Shown here: positions 1 to 11,824 of the stretch, in pieces | Numbering within the stretch: position 1 is the first letter of the stretch | Layout of the letters: the number at the start of each line of letters is the position of its first letter | Origin: Cunninghamia lanceolata | Lineage: Eukaryota > Streptophyta > Pinopsida > Cupressales > Cupressaceae | Reading direction: 5' to 3' | DNA: 64,000 nt | Assembly (NCBI GenBank): GCA_027924645.1 | Contig: BSBN01001225.1 | Span: forward strand, 12,108,001 to 12,172,000 | The notes under the pieces: generated by a model | What the model was told of the DNA's origin: nothing | Databases searched by the model: none | Seen by the model: only the letters and a program-made list of their open reading frames with translations | Translations under genes and position numbers: made by a program

Positions 1-1465
1 AAGGTGATATTTCATATCAAGGTGATATGAAATATCCGGGTGATATTACATACATGTCGCGGTATCATGCAGGAGGTTAGCTGATGGCGCGGGTCATCAT
101 GATGGGGTCTTGGTGGATGGTTCGTTGGTCACGCAAGGTAAAATTGCGTGACATCATATGTGCTCATGACCTAGTTTATAAAGTATTAAGGAGGTCATTG
201 CGGGGTGAATGTGAGATAATTAGTTCCCCCATGATTTGAAAACGTTAGGTCATGCATCTTGGCGGGAAATTTTCAAAGCGCGCAATCTACTTTATTTCCC
301 AAGGCCGCGAGTTGGTATGCCTTTAATGGTGGATGTTACAGGGTATGGGCGAAGGCATAAATAGATCAAGTACCTGATTGAAGATGTGAATCCCCAGGCA
401 GTGGTGTAGGGCTTGAGTTCAACCACTCCCTGGCTCCTCTCCCACCTGCTGCATTCAATGTGTTGAGTGCCATTTCTCATGATGCAATGTATCTGGCGAA
501 TTTTGAATTGCCATGTACTTTTAATGCTAAATATACCTTCTTGTTGTATTTAGCAGATGGGGTTACTCATTTGAGGTGGTTGAAGACCTGGGCATTTTTG
601 TGTGAATAATGGAAAATAGGGCATTCCCTTGCTATTTTATCTCATTTTGGAGTTTATGAGTTGCATCATGAATGTGCATTGCAGATATCTTTAATTTTAT
701 TGTTGTTCTATATGAAAAATGCTCTTATGCATGTGTTTAGCTACTTGTCTCCATGTGTTGCATGCTTTTCCTTCTTTTGAATCTAGCTACTAAGGGTTTT
801 TCAAGTTCTAGGGTATGGATTTATGTATCACATGCTTCATCTCTAACTTCCATTCAAGGAGTGGATTAAATTGTTTTAGGTGAAGTATGGAGAGGGTTGT
901 GTGTTAGCCTAGATATATGTAAGTAGAGGTAGCTAAATACCTATTCTTGGGTGATGTTTGTAAGGCAAGCATCAATCTAACCCCTTGAAACTTGAATCCA
1001 AAATGCAATCCATTCTCTTGTATATGTCTAGTTGACTCCTTGCCCTGAGATAGGCACTGGTCTACTCTTGGGTTAGTAGTTAGGACCCAAAACCCCTTGT
1101 CTTGCATCCAAAACATAAAATCCATCTTTTCATACCTCCATCTTGTTAGTTTGTAGGAGTAGGAGTACAACCCCTACATACTCTCATCCACAACCAGATA
1201 AATATGTCCAAGATTGTTTCCAACCTTGTGATGTATCATGCACATCTTGGTCCACACATGAGAGTATTCTACCTATTGTTGTCAAGCTAAATCTTTCTGT
1301 CATTGGGCTAGTCAATGTTACATCTTTAGTTATAGGGATACCCCCCTTAGTGCAGCAGGACCAGAAGTGAAGGGGAGGTAGCTCACGCAACCTCCTATAT
1401 TAGTTGGCTAAATCTACCTGTGCATTGGAAATGGAAAACCCTCTGCTAATTCAGAAAAAAAAACT
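1..1465 (+). repeat. Element A 5' LTR (left part missing)
   Basis: This matches 4182-5646 nearly base for base. Landmarks are a TATA-like TTTATAAAG at about 175-183, an 8-bp inverted repeat (TCACGCAA / TTGCGTGA) near 128-151, and an E2F-type TTGGCGGGAA at 259-268. The right edge is placed where the two copies diverge after an A-rich run; it is uncertain by about 5 bases. Short open frames here have no coding features. Confidence 0.75.
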
Positions 1466-1472
1466 GACAAAA

Positions 1473-1490
1473 TGGCAACTCTGCTAGGGA
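1473..1490 (+). other. Element A primer-binding-like site
   Basis: TGGCAACTCTGCTAGGGA lies about 8 bases inside the 5' LTR edge and starts with TGG, as expected for complementarity to a tRNA CCA end. The tRNA is not identified. A second copy differing at three positions, TGGCCACTCCGCTGGGGA, lies at 1557-1574, and either could be the real site. Confidence 0.5.
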
Positions 1491-1736
1491 CTTGATTTGA
1501 AAGTATTATCCTACAGTCTCTGGTAAAGTTTTGCCCATCTGAGTCACCAACAGATCTGGCCACTCCGCTGGGGAGAGTCAAGTGTTTTGAAGATTGGAAG
1601 ATTTAGTTTCTAGTGAAGTTGTTGCAGCAATACCAAACAATAACCATGTGGTGCTCTGCTGGTGTGATGAACCCAGAAAACAAAAGGTGCCTTGTTGATA
1701 TTTTGTCCTCTCTGTGAGAGGTGGTGACTTTGTTGA

Positions 1737-2492
1737 TTGAACCTATCAATGTTGCAACATATTTCCAGGTATTCATCTTTTGATTCAAAAATAATGATTC
1801 AAACAGAGCAGCAGTCCTGGTTGTACTCTCAGAAAAGGTCATTCTTTATGGAAAGATATAAAGCCTTAAATTTCAAAGGAATATATGGTTACCCAAATGT
1901 TATTCCCAATAAGATTAGAAAATGTTTGCCAAAATACAGTGGATTAAATTCTAAGTTAGCAAATAAATATCTATAAAATTTTTGTAATTTGATAGAAGAT
2001 TATGAAGTTGAGGTCGAAGATGTAGTAATGAGACTCTTTGTTCAGTCATTAGAGGATGATGCTAGGGTCTGGTTTTCAAACCTACCTATGTGTTCAGTTT
2101 CTTCATGGGTAGATTTAGAAATTGCATTCCTAGAGCAGTTTGGTGAAAGATTTGATTTAGCCTCATTGATCATACATTTCATGAACATCCAAAAGGAAGA
2201 TGAGGAACTAGTTCTAGCCTTTAATCTTAGGTTTATTAAGTTGCTCAAGCAGGTCCCTAAATATATGAGACCCAATAATGCATTGTGCTTGACAATTTAT
2301 TTGGCTATATTTGATAAGAAAATGAGTTATAGATTGAGAGAAAAAGAACCAACTACACTTCACCAGGCTTTCAAATTTGCTATGGATATTGAAAATAATC
2401 AGAAATATGGAATGCCAATAGGTTTCATGGCTGCAAGTTTTCAAAACAGTTTGCAAGGTGAATGTATTTCTGCTTCCCAGTGTGTTCATTGA
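1737..2492 (+). pseudogene. Element A Gag (Retrotrans_gag type), decayed
   Basis: One frame, interrupted by TAA at 1974-1976, encodes a retrotransposon Gag-like domain. Visible hallmarks are the segment reading LIEDYEVEVEDVV then RLFVQSLEDDARVWFSNLP, the W-x2-L-x3-F-x2-F-type motif (WVDLEIAFLEQFGERF), and the following helical region ending near a conserved F-K-x-A-M-D-I-E. This resembles the plant gypsy Gag capsid region; no zinc knuckle follows. The start is unclear because no good ATG is seen, and the upstream half before about 1870 may be non-coding. The frame stops with TGA at 2490-2492 and overlaps the next frame by about 30 bases. Gag would form the particle that packages element RNA. 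Confidence 0.7.
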
Positions 2493-3349
2493 GAGATGAT
2501 TTTGTAAAGGGTAATATATCTCAAAACAATGGGTGCAGTCATGATGTGATGCATAAACATGAAGAAAATGTTGTAGAAAATGTAGGTACATCATATAATG
2601 GTGAGGACAAAAATTGTTCTCAACCTCTAGAAGAAAAGGTTGTAGATGCAAAATGCTCTTCAAATGATGAAATGAAAGATGTACATGAAGTTGCATCTTG
2701 CAGCAATAGGCATATCCCAATTATTCCTGATTATTTATACGAAATGGATATGCAAAGATTCACTCTGAATATAGAGGATGCTGCTTCAAGGGATGACAGT
2801 GAATATGTTACTGACTGGCAGTATTCAGATGCATATATGAGCCTTTTAGATGATGAAATATATATGGATGTTGAATATGAGTGTTTCCTTGGAGATTCTG
2901 ACCACCTTCACAGTGTAGAGGTTGAAAATTTTACTTTTGACTATCAGTGCATTGGTGAAGAGGAAAAATAGGGTCACTATTTAGATGTGAATGAACATGT
3001 TGTAGATGTGTGTACTCATACAGTTGGGGATACTGCTGGTTGCAGGGGTAATTATGAAGCTTTCAGTGAAGGGCTGCATTCTGAATTATTTAGGCCTTCT
3101 TTTGAGACATTCCAGGTGGACCTTAATGATAAATTTGTTGATCACAATGATGATGGATATTTGAATGTTTATAAAGATAAATATGATTATGAGATGTTGC
3201 TTGTGCCTGAATATTGCATGTTTGATATAGAGGAGCTCTTATTTTTTGAAGAAGGGCTAAATTTTGATGTGGATTCATTTGTTTCATGTGAGTCTGTTAG
3301 TTTTCCAAGAAACATCAGTGACTCATATGATGATGATGACTTTCTATAG
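2462..3349 (+). pseudogene. Element A second frame, acidic protein of unknown function
   Basis: About 295 codons in the -1 frame relative to gag, with one TAG at 2969-2971. The product is rich in Asp/Glu with runs such as DDEIYMDVEYE and ends in a DDDD-like tract. It has no zinc knuckle, protease or polymerase motif and no obvious signal peptide or membrane segment. Because it overlaps the end of gag in the -1 frame, it may be the C-terminal part of Gag joined by an old or programmed frameshift, or a separate accessory protein. I do not recognise the family. Base composition is like that of the gag next to it. Confidence 0.45.
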
Positions 3350-3792
3350 CTGATGATAATGCATGTTGATGAATCTTGTTGTAGATTTATCAAGGAAAGA
3401 GAAGTGGGCAGCAACATAATCAATTGCAATGCTGGGTGCTGCAAACAGCTAAATGCTTCCAGGCTTCATTTGAAGAAATCAAAAGAAAATCAAGTGTTTG
3501 ACAAAGGAAAATTCTAGTTTTTCCTTTTTGGTGGCCCTGGGCCGCCATGTTTAAATAATAATAATAATGTGTTTGTGATGCAGGTTGGTGCAAGTTTGAC
3601 TCTGTGCCCAATGGACAAGGGACTGGTCTGCATCCCAAAGATCTATGGTTCTTGCCATGCTTGCAAGAGGCATGCATCCCCAGACAGAGCCAATGTTGGT
3701 GCCCGCATGAATATTCAAATTTCAAGCAACTAATCTTGCAAGCATCTTCCCAAAAAATCCATAAAATTCTAAGGCAAAGTTTCTATCAGGCC
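3350..3792 (+). other. Element A 3' non-coding region
   Basis: About 440 bases between the acidic frame and the 3' LTR. It has a short AAT run near 3556 and open stretches without coding character. A clean polypurine tract directly before the LTR is not visible. Confidence 0.45.
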
Positions 3793-5646
3793 TGATATTC
3801 TTGTGGGGGGTGATATTACAAATATCAGTCATCTTGTGAAGATCACCCCGGTGATGCTGCGAGGTTTCAGTATGACCCTATATTCTGAAGGGGGGGTCAT
3901 GTTTCAAATATCAGGTGATCTTAGTTAATATCACCCCTTTGTTGCTCTATCACCTCATCATCACTTGATCCATGAAATGCTTGTCCAACGGCTTCATGCA
4001 TCTTGTGGGGGGTGATATTCCAAACATCAATCATCTTACGAATATCACCCTTTGCAATATGACGATGACGTCATCAGGATCCGGTGGGGTACATCATGTG
4101 GTCTTCGGCATGATATTATTAGTGGATATGATGAGGGTCCCACTGATCACCGATGAGGGTATGAATATGATGAGGAAGATTTTCTCCGATGCATCAGGTC
4201 GCACTAATGAGGTTGGTTATCAAAGTGATATTACATGTCGCAGTATCATGCAGGAGGTTTGCCGATGGCGCGGCTCATCATGATGGGGTCTTGGCGGATG
4301 GTTCATTGGTCGCGCAAGGTAAAATTAAGCGACATCATATGTACTCATGACCTAGTTTATAAAGTATTGAGGAGGTCATTGTGGGGTGAATGTGGGATAA
4401 TTAGTTCCCCCATGATTTGAAAAAGTCAGGTCATGCATCTTGGCGGGAAATTTTCAAAGCGCACAGTCTACTACATTTCCCAAGGCCGCAAGTCGATATG
4501 CCTTTAATGGTGGATGTTACAGGGTATGGGCGAAGGCATGGATGGATCAAGTACCCGATTGAAGATGTGAATCCCTAGGTGGCAATGCAGGGCTCGAGTT
4601 CAACCACTCCCTGCCTCCTCTCCCACCTACTGCATTCAATGTGTTGAGCGCCATTTCTCATGATGCAATGTATCTAGCAAATTTTGAACTGCCATGTACT
4701 TGTAATGCTGAATATACCTTCTTGTTGTATTTAGTAGATGGGGTTACTCATTTGAGGTGGTTGAAGACCTGGGCATTTTTGTGTGAATAATGAAAAATAG
4801 GGCATTCCCTTATTGTTTTATCTCATTTTGGAGTTTATGAGTTGCATCATGAATGTGCATTGCAGATATCTTCAGTTTCATTGTTGTTCTATATGAAAAA
4901 TGCTCTTATGCATGTGTTTAGCTACTTGTCTCCATGTGTTGCATGCTTTTCCTTCTTTTGAATCTGGTTGCTAAGGGTTTCTCAGGTTCTAGGGTATGGA
5001 TTTTTGTATTACATGCTTCATCTCTAACCTCCATTCAAGAAGTGGATTAAATTGTTTTAGGTGAAGTATGGAGAGGGTTGTGTGTCAACCTAGATATATG
5101 TAAGTAGAGGCAGCTAAATACCTATTCTTGGGTGATGTTTGTAAGGCAAGCATCAATCTAACCCCTTAAAACTTGAATCCAAAATGCAATCCATTCTCTT
5201 GTATACGTCTAGTTGACTCCTTGCCCTGAGATAGGCATCGGTCTACTCCTGGGTTAGTAGTTAGGACCCAAAACCCCTTGTCTTGCATCCAAAACATAAA
5301 ATCCATCTTTTCATACCTCCATCCTATTAGTTTGTAGGAGTAGGAGTAGGACCCCTGCATATTCTCATCCACAACCAGATAAATATGTCCAAGAATGTTG
5401 CCAACCTTGTGATGTATCATGCACATCTTGGTCCACACATGAGAGTATTCTGCCTGTTGTTGTCAAGCTAAATCTTTCTGTCATTAGGCTAGTCAATGTT
5501 ACATCTTTAGTTATAGGGATACCCCCTTGGTGCGGCAAAACTAGAAGTGAAGGGGAGGCAGCTCACGCAACCTCTTGTATTAGTTGGTTGAATCTGTCTG
5601 TGCATTGGAATTGGCAAACCCTCTATTGATTCAGAAGAAAAAAACA
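3793..5646 (+). repeat. Element A 3' LTR
   Basis: About 1854 bases, starting TGATATTCTT. The U3 part holds repeated GATATT/ATCACCC words, including a duplicated CTTGTGGGGGGTGATATT segment at about 3800 and 4009, and a bZIP-type palindrome TGACGTCA at 4066-4073. The TATA-like box is near 4356 and the E2F-type site is at 4440-4449. The part from about 4182 onward pairs with the 5' copy. The right edge abuts copia-1. Confidence 0.75.
4440..4449 (+). promoter_or_regulatory. E2F-type site in element A LTR
   Basis: TTGGCGGGAA fits the plant E2F consensus. The same word is at 259-268 in the other LTR, so it was part of the element when it inserted. Binding is inferred from the word alone. Confidence 0.5.
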
Positions 5647-5685
5647 TGTCAAACACCTTGTAAGAGCCAATAGAATTAACAAGAT

Positions 5686-7590
5686 TTAACTGCTATAGGC
5701 CAAGAGGCCCATAGACTCCGAACACCATCTGAACTTCTTTGTGCCCACTAGTTTCGTCAATGCATCTGCAACATTCTTCAAAGTATCTACCTTCCCATCT
5801 TTTACCATGTCTCGCACGAAGTGAAACTATACATCAATATGCTTTATTCTGGCATGGAAAGTTGGATTCTTTGTAAGGCAAATCGCACTCTGATTGTCAC
5901 AACTAATCGTAATCTGACCTGCATCAACACCAATATCTAAACACAATCTCTTAATCCAAATGGCTTCCTTACAAGCATGAGTTGCAGCGATGTACTTAGC
6001 TTCTGTAGTGGACAAAGTAACCATAGGTTGTCACTTACTCATCCAACTAATTGCACCACCAAACATAGTGAACACATAGGCAATCGTGGATCTCCTGCTA
6101 TCAATGTCACCTGCCCAATCAGAATCCACAAATCCATGAATACAAACTGAATGCAGAGGTCCTGTAGCATTTCCATGATAGAAAATTGAATACTCAGAAG
6201 TAGCCCTCAAATATCAGAACACTCACTTAACTGCATCCCAATGTACCCATCCAAGATTAGCCATAAATTGACTAAGGACTCCCACTGCTTGGGCAATGTC
6301 TGGTCTTGTGCAGACCATGACATACATCAAACTACCAATAGCACTAGCATAAGGTACTCTGCTCATGTCCTCCACCTCACTAGGAGATTTTGGACAATCA
6401 CTAACAGACAACTTTGTCCCCAATGAAACAGGAACACACAATGGTCTACAATCTACCATGTTGAACCTATCCAACACGGTCTTCACATACTTACTCTAGC
6501 TTAACCAAAGTTTTATGTTAGCTCTGTCTCTTCTAATTTCCATTCCTAGAATGTACCTGGTTGCCCCAAGATTTTTCATCTCAAACTATGCTAACAACTG
6601 AGACTTCAAATCAGAAATCATATTCTTACCATTCCCAATCAACAGCATATCATCAACATACAATGCAATAATGAGAATGTGATCATTGTCAAACTTGTAA
6701 TACACACAATGATCAGATTTTAATCTTAGAAATCTAATGGACAACACAATGGCATCAAATTTCATATACCACATCCTAGGATACTACTTCAAACCATACA
6801 AAGACTTCTTTTACTTGTAAACCAAATTTTCTTTACCTTTCTCTATGTAATGCTCTGGTTGTGACATGTAAATCTCTTCCTCCAAATCACCATGAAGAAA
6901 ATTTGTCTTCACATCCATCTGTTCTACCTCTAAGTCATAAGTAGTTACAAGAGATAACAAAAATCTAATGGATATCAGCTTTGCAACGGGAGAGAAAATT
7001 TCACCATAATCAATTCCCTCCACTTGTGAATACCCCTCTGCAACCAATCTAACCTTATACTTTTCAACACTGCTATCTGCACCGAATTTCTTCTTGAACA
7101 CCCATTTGCATCCAACAAGTTTCCATCCATTAGGCAAAGGCACCAAGTCCCATGTTTCATTCTTTTCCAAAGAAGCCATCTCATCTTCCATGGCCTCCTT
7201 CCAGGAACGTGCACCTTTAATGCCCATAGCCTCTTTCACAGTTCTAGGCTCATCAGTGTTAGTAAGTAAAGCAAAAGCACTGTAACTAGAATCAAGTAAT
7301 GAATAACCAAACCTATCAGGTTGCTTTCTTGTTCATGTAGACCTCCTCAATGGCTGAGGTTGAGGTTCTGCTTCTTCTTCTAAGCTTTCAGAGCTGTTAG
7401 AGCTCTCCTCATCATCAAGTCTCACAGGGTCTATCTATTCAGTCTTCTTAGGGGTAGAAGGAAATTGAACCGCATCCTCTTTCTTTTATGTCTGTTCCAG
7501 CTATAGAACAATGGAAGAAGGTGTTAGCTCTCTTACGATAACACTTTTTCTATACAACACTTTTTCAGCCATAGGATCCCAAAGCTTGTT
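5686..7590 (-). pseudogene. copia-1 reverse transcriptase and RNase H
   Basis: One frame with several stops. It starts in the linker after integrase (PQPLRRST region near 7340). RT begins near 7239 with SWKEAMEDEMASLEKNETWDLV, then CKWVFKKK, a VRLVAEGYSQ motif, and LDVKT-type MDVKTNFLHG near 6920. The catalytic YVDD is in ALYVDDMLLIGN near 6650. The connection domain (YASAIGSLMYVMVCTRPDIA) is at about 6340. RNase H has the copia hallmarks LSTTEAKYIAA near 6010 and CDNQSAICL-KNPTFHARIKHIDV near 5890-5830. It ends naturally with TAA at 5686-5688. The product would copy element RNA to DNA in the particle. It is in a different frame from gag-integrase, so a frameshift lies near 7550-7600. Confidence 0.88.
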
Positions 7591-8270
7591 TCACACTGAC
7601 ACCATAGCCAATGAAAATACATTTAACAGCCTTGTTCTCCAATTTAGACCATTTCTCCCTAGGTACATGTGCATATGCCTCACAACCAAAGACACGAAGA
7701 TGTCTATCTAAAGGCTTCTTACCAGACCACACCTCCATAGGTGTCTTACCAACAAGAGCTGATGTAGGAGATCTATTTACCAGATAGCAAGCAGTGGTAA
7801 TAGCTTCAACCCAAAACTTTTGTTTGAGGCTTGCTCCACTAAGCATACTCCTAGCCTTCTCTATCAATGACCTATTCATCCTCTCTACAACTCCATTTTG
7901 TTGTGGGGTGTATGGAGTTGTCTTATGTCTTTCAATCCCTTGCTCCTTACAGAACTTATCAAATTCTACTAAATAAAACTCACCACCGTTATCAGTTCTC
8001 AAACACTTAATCTTTTTACTAGACTAATTTTTAGCAAAGGCTTTAAACTGACTAAAGACTTCAGTCTTACTTCTGATAAAATAAACCCATGTCCTTCTAC
8101 TGTAATCATATATGAAAGATACAAAATATATAGATTTGGAAATCGAAGGAACATTAACAGGACCAAACACATCAGAATGACCAAGATCCAATACACCAGA
8201 AGACTTGTGAGAACTAGAGTAAAACTGAACATGGTTTTACTTTCCATAAATGTAATGTTCACAAAAGTCA
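7565..8270 (-). pseudogene. copia-1 integrase
   Basis: In the same frame as gag and protease. The GAG_pre-integrase and HHCC part is recognisable near 8330-8250 (MLWHLRYGHIGEKGL, then a damaged CEHYIYGK). The catalytic core reads HSDVFGPV (first Asp) near 8180, RTDNGGEF (second Asp) at about 8000, and QQNGVVERMNRSL (Glu) near 7900, so the D-D-E triad is still present. It continues through FWVEAITTACYLVNRSPTSAL, typical of plant copia, to GCEAYAHVPREKWSKLENKAVKCIFIGYG, where the frame breaks. It would insert the DNA copy into the genome. Stops at several places make it non-functional. Confidence 0.88.
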
Positions 8271-9718
8271 AACTTGAGAGTACAATCATTTAACCCCTCA
8301 ATAAGGTTTTTATTTTATAGGGTACATAGACCCTTCTCACCAATGTGGCCATATCTCAAATGCCATAACATAGTCTTTTCAGCAGCAAGCTTAGCTTCCA
8401 AAGCATGTACACTACCATCAGAACTAGTTACAATAGATTTCTTCACTACTTGTTCAGATGGTGGGGATGAAGTGACTGCAGTTCTTTTCTTTGAGTCAGA
8501 AGAACTATTGTACTATGAAGTGCATGCCTCCAGCTAAAACAAGGTACCTCTCTGAGTACCCTTCACAAGCACCATAGATCCTCTAGTCATCTTGCATCCA
8601 TCCTTCAAAAGGACAACCTGCACACCTGCATCATTCAACATACTTATAGAAAGCAAGTTCCATGCTAGGCCTGGGATATGCATAACCCCAGTGATCCCAT
8701 TCACTCATCCATCAAGGAATTGGATTGAGACTCTTCGACAACCAACAATCTTCAGATGAGAATCGTCGCCCAGGTACACTCTTCCACCATCGAACTCTTC
8801 ATACTTCGTGAACCAATCTCGATGTGAGGTCATGTGGAATGATGCACCAGAATCAATCAATCACACATCATCAAATGCATGGGTGGCCAGGGCTACGATG
8901 AAGGCATCACCATCATCTTGTGACTTGTTAGAATCTGAATCAAGAACTTTCTTCTTCTTTTTCTTCTCCTCTTTGCAATCCTTTTAGAAATGCCTAGTTT
9001 TACCATAGTTCCAACAAAGAGCTTTGGAATTTCTAGGAGATTTCGATCTCCCAAGGGATTTGGATCTATCCTTATCACTTTTCTTGTCCTTTTCTCCTTT
9101 CTCTTTGGGTCTTCCACAAAGCGCAAGAGCCTCTTTGGCTGCCTCATAAGACTTTCCCTGTATCTCTTCAGATAACAGTGAAGATACCACTTCTTCCATT
9201 GTGAATGTGGATGTGGTGCTTCCAATAGCCATAACAAGAAGATCCCATGAATCTAGCAAAGAACAAAGTAGGGTCATACACTGATCCTCCTCCTCCGTCT
9301 TCACACCCATGGATGTCAACTGTGCAATGATCATGTTGAAAGCATTCATATGGTCCCCAACAGATCCTCTATCTTCCATCTTTAGAGCAAACAGCTTCTT
9401 TTTCAAAAAGAGCTTGTTCACCAAGGACTTGGCCTGATAAACATCTCTCAACTTCTTCCAAAGAGTTTTTGCGGTCTTCTCCTCATGGATATTCAATAGG
9501 ACAGAGTTAGCTAGACAGAGTCTTATGAGATCCTTAGCCTTCTAATTTTTGAAGTCCCAATTAGCTTGTGACATTACCGTAGGTTTAGTGCCATCAACGG
9601 TTTCCCATAGGTCACAATCAACAAGTAGGTCCTCCATCTTGAGTTTCCACAACTCAAAATTTGTGCCATTGAACTTCTCCACCTCTACTCTTCCAGATGT
9701 GGTTTCCATCTCCTTCAT
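8271..9718 (-). pseudogene. copia-1 Gag, zinc knuckle and aspartic protease
   Basis: Gag is of the UBN2 type: near the start is EKFNGTNFELWKLKMEDLL, then TAKTLWKKLRDVY and DHMNAFNMIIAQL. The zinc knuckle near 8990 is damaged: the second Cys is Tyr (CWNYGK), an expected Gly is Arg, and a stop follows, so RNA binding would be lost. Protease has IDSGASFHMT near 8850, with the Trp codon just before it turned into TGA. METTSG at 9709 is the more typical copia start; an in-frame ATG lies 9 bases upstream. Stops lie near 9540, 8983 and elsewhere. The Cys-to-Tyr, Gly-to-Arg and Trp-to-stop changes fit G-to-A decay. Confidence 0.85.
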
Positions 9719-9790
9719 GCAACAAGATACAAAATACTCTACACAGACTCCCACTCAACTTAAGATCAGCTTAAAAAACCCCTACCCAAC

Positions 9791-10896
9791 TGTGTATGAG
9801 GAAAATCGATTATAATAAATTATAAATCCAAACAAATCAAAAACCCATAACATAAAGAGAACTAATCTAAATAAAAGCCATTATCAATAAATCCAATGAA
9901 ATAAGAAAGATTTTACCCAGATTTGTGTTGTTCCCTTTGTTGGATGTGGACTTCTCAATAACACTACGAAACCATATTTGCAACAAGCAAGTAAAGTGTC
10001 AAAGTGCTTAAAGATCAATCTCAAAAGATCGTAAGGTTGCTCAATCGATGTGATGTATGCTCAAAGCACTGTAAAGGTTGCCTGAGAATAAGTGATCGAA
10101 GAGGATTTGTGAAGGAGACGGGGGGGTTTATATAGGTTTCAAACATGATCAATCAACGGTCTAGATAATTCAAAAGAATCAATGGAGGAGATAAAACAAA
10201 TAACCATGATGAATGTGCACACGACATGTGTCAATCCATAAGGATATTTTTATTAAGATATGATGAAAACAAGATTGATTGAATAGATAACTCAACTTGT
10301 AATTTTGCCTTTTTTAGAGTTCTAAAAATAAGACTGATTGTGCACATGAGTTAACAAGATATTTTAAGAGGAATTGGAAGATAACTGAAATTAAATAAAT
10401 AAATTTATTTAATTGTTTGTGCATGATTTTGAAGAATAGATAAGATATGATTATTATAAATAAAATACTTGATTTTATTTATTTTTAGAGGATTGAGACA
10501 ATTTAAATAAATTTGCATGATTTATTTAAATTTAGAAGAACAAGTGATTTTAATTAAATAATGTAAAATTATTTAATTATAGATAAGATAGAATTGGATG
10601 AGTTAATAAAATAATTGGATTTATTTAATTAATGGAGACTTGAAATTTGAAAGATGATAATGATTTAATTAAATAATTAAAATTATTTAATTTTGGCAGA
10701 ATATAAAGGAATTTAATTTAATTAATTAAATAAATAGAATTTATTTAATTAATATCAATTTTTAGAAGGTTTGGAAGAATTTAATGAAATTAATTAAATA
10801 ATTAGATTATTTAATTAATGTTGACATGCAGGTTGATTCGATAGATTTGATGAAATGCAAGTGGTGCAATGACCTGGTCATTTTTGGGTGTCTACA
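9791..10896 (-). repeat. Element B 3' LTR
   Basis: 1106 bases, ending with TGTAGACACCC when read on the minus strand. It contains TTTATATAGG (10127-10136 on the plus strand), giving a TATA box in the element's sense direction. A 450-base AT-rich half at about 10370-10830 is made of near-palindromes of TTAATTAAATAAAT type. Confidence 0.88.
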
Positions 10897-10910
10897 TTTT
10901 GCCCCTCTTT
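10897..10910 (-). other. Element B polypurine tract
   Basis: AAAGAGGGGCAAAA on the minus strand directly precedes the LTR TGTAGACACCC. This is the plus-strand priming site. The same 14 bases precede element C's 3' LTR. Confidence 0.85.
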
Positions 10911-11824
10911 GATGCAATGTGGTTTATAGTGTTATGTCAAAGAAAATGATTGTTGAAGACATGATACAATTTTTGATGCCCCAGTGTATCTAGATGCCCC
11001 TGCGTAACTGGAGTAGGGTGCCCCCTCGAGAGGAAAGATAGGGAAGCGATAGAAGAACTGTGTTGACGCTCGACTAGAAGATTTTGTTGGAGACAGACGA
11101 GGTTGGGTTGATGATAGATAGAAGAAAGGAGATAGGAGAGAACATGAGAGAAATATGGTTGATAGATCTTTGGTTGAAAAACTATATAAGGCCATGAAAA
11201 AAAATGGATGGTGTAAATGGATGAGCTTGTTGCAATGGTTTCACAAATGTTTATAAAGAGCAATCCTTATTTTTGATATAGCACACGGATAGTTTGCCAC
11301 CAAGGTATAAAAGACCAAAGTGCTTTGATATTCGAGTGCGTGGACGTTGACTCTGCAAACAAGCAGTTTGAACTTAGATCCTTTAGACATAATCTAACCT
11401 TGTTGTACATGTGAATAAGCCATAGTCTTGAACATAAAATAAACTTCAATACATGTAAATGCAAGAAGAATATTTATTATGTAAGATACTAGGTTGTAAC
11501 ACACACAAGATAAATATGCTACCAAGAAAGATGCTAAAGATCATCCCTCAAACACGGCACACAAAAGCAATGACTATGCCCCCAATCCGTATTGCATCGC
11601 AACATACCAAGATTGTAGATAAATTAAGGAAGCCTTGAATAGGTAATGGACAAAGGAGCAAAAGATAAACCATAAAGCAAATTGACTGACTTACAAAGTA
11701 AACATACAGCCAACATATTCTCTTGCCAATGAGGTTGCTCATGATAGATTGGATAGGAAAGATAATAGTCTTATCGTCGGAGCTATGTGTCCGTTAAAGG
11801 GTGTTATCTGTTGACAGGATAATG
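10911..11824 (-). other. Element B region between RNase H and polypurine tract
   Basis: About 0.9 kb where integrase would be expected in an autonomous gypsy element. I see no HHCC or D-D-E motif in any minus-strand frame. A GCCCCCTCGAGAGG-containing stretch near 11020 is also found near 42190 in element C, so this part is an inherited 3' untranslated region. Confidence 0.6.

Larger units (their letters stand above)
1..5646 (+). mobile_element. Element A: gag-only LTR retrotransposon, 5' LTR incomplete
   Basis: Bases 1 to about 1465 are repeated at about 4182-5646 at a constant offset near 4181, so this is a pair of direct LTRs around 2.3 kb of internal DNA. A primer-binding-like site follows the 5' LTR. 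A decayed gag frame and an acidic second frame follow that. No protease, RT, RNase H or integrase motif was found in any frame, so the element could not move alone. The target duplication cannot be tested because the 5' end lies outside the window. The family is not one I can name. Confidence 0.75.
5647..9790 (-). mobile_element. copia-1: decayed Ty1/copia element without LTRs
   Basis: Reading leftward, the order is gag, zinc knuckle, aspartic protease, integrase, RT, RNase H, which defines Ty1/copia. The coding region is nearly whole, from ATG at 9718 or 9709 to a natural TAA at 5686-5688. It lies between element A's LTR on one side and element B's LTR on the other, and no LTR, primer-binding site or polypurine tract of its own is visible. 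Many G-to-A and C-to-T changes, several stops and at least one frameshift make it inactive. Confidence 0.85.

Noticed and set aside
2214..2720. Long minus-strand open stretch opposite element A gag
   Set aside because: A shadow of the plus-strand gag; no domain of its own.
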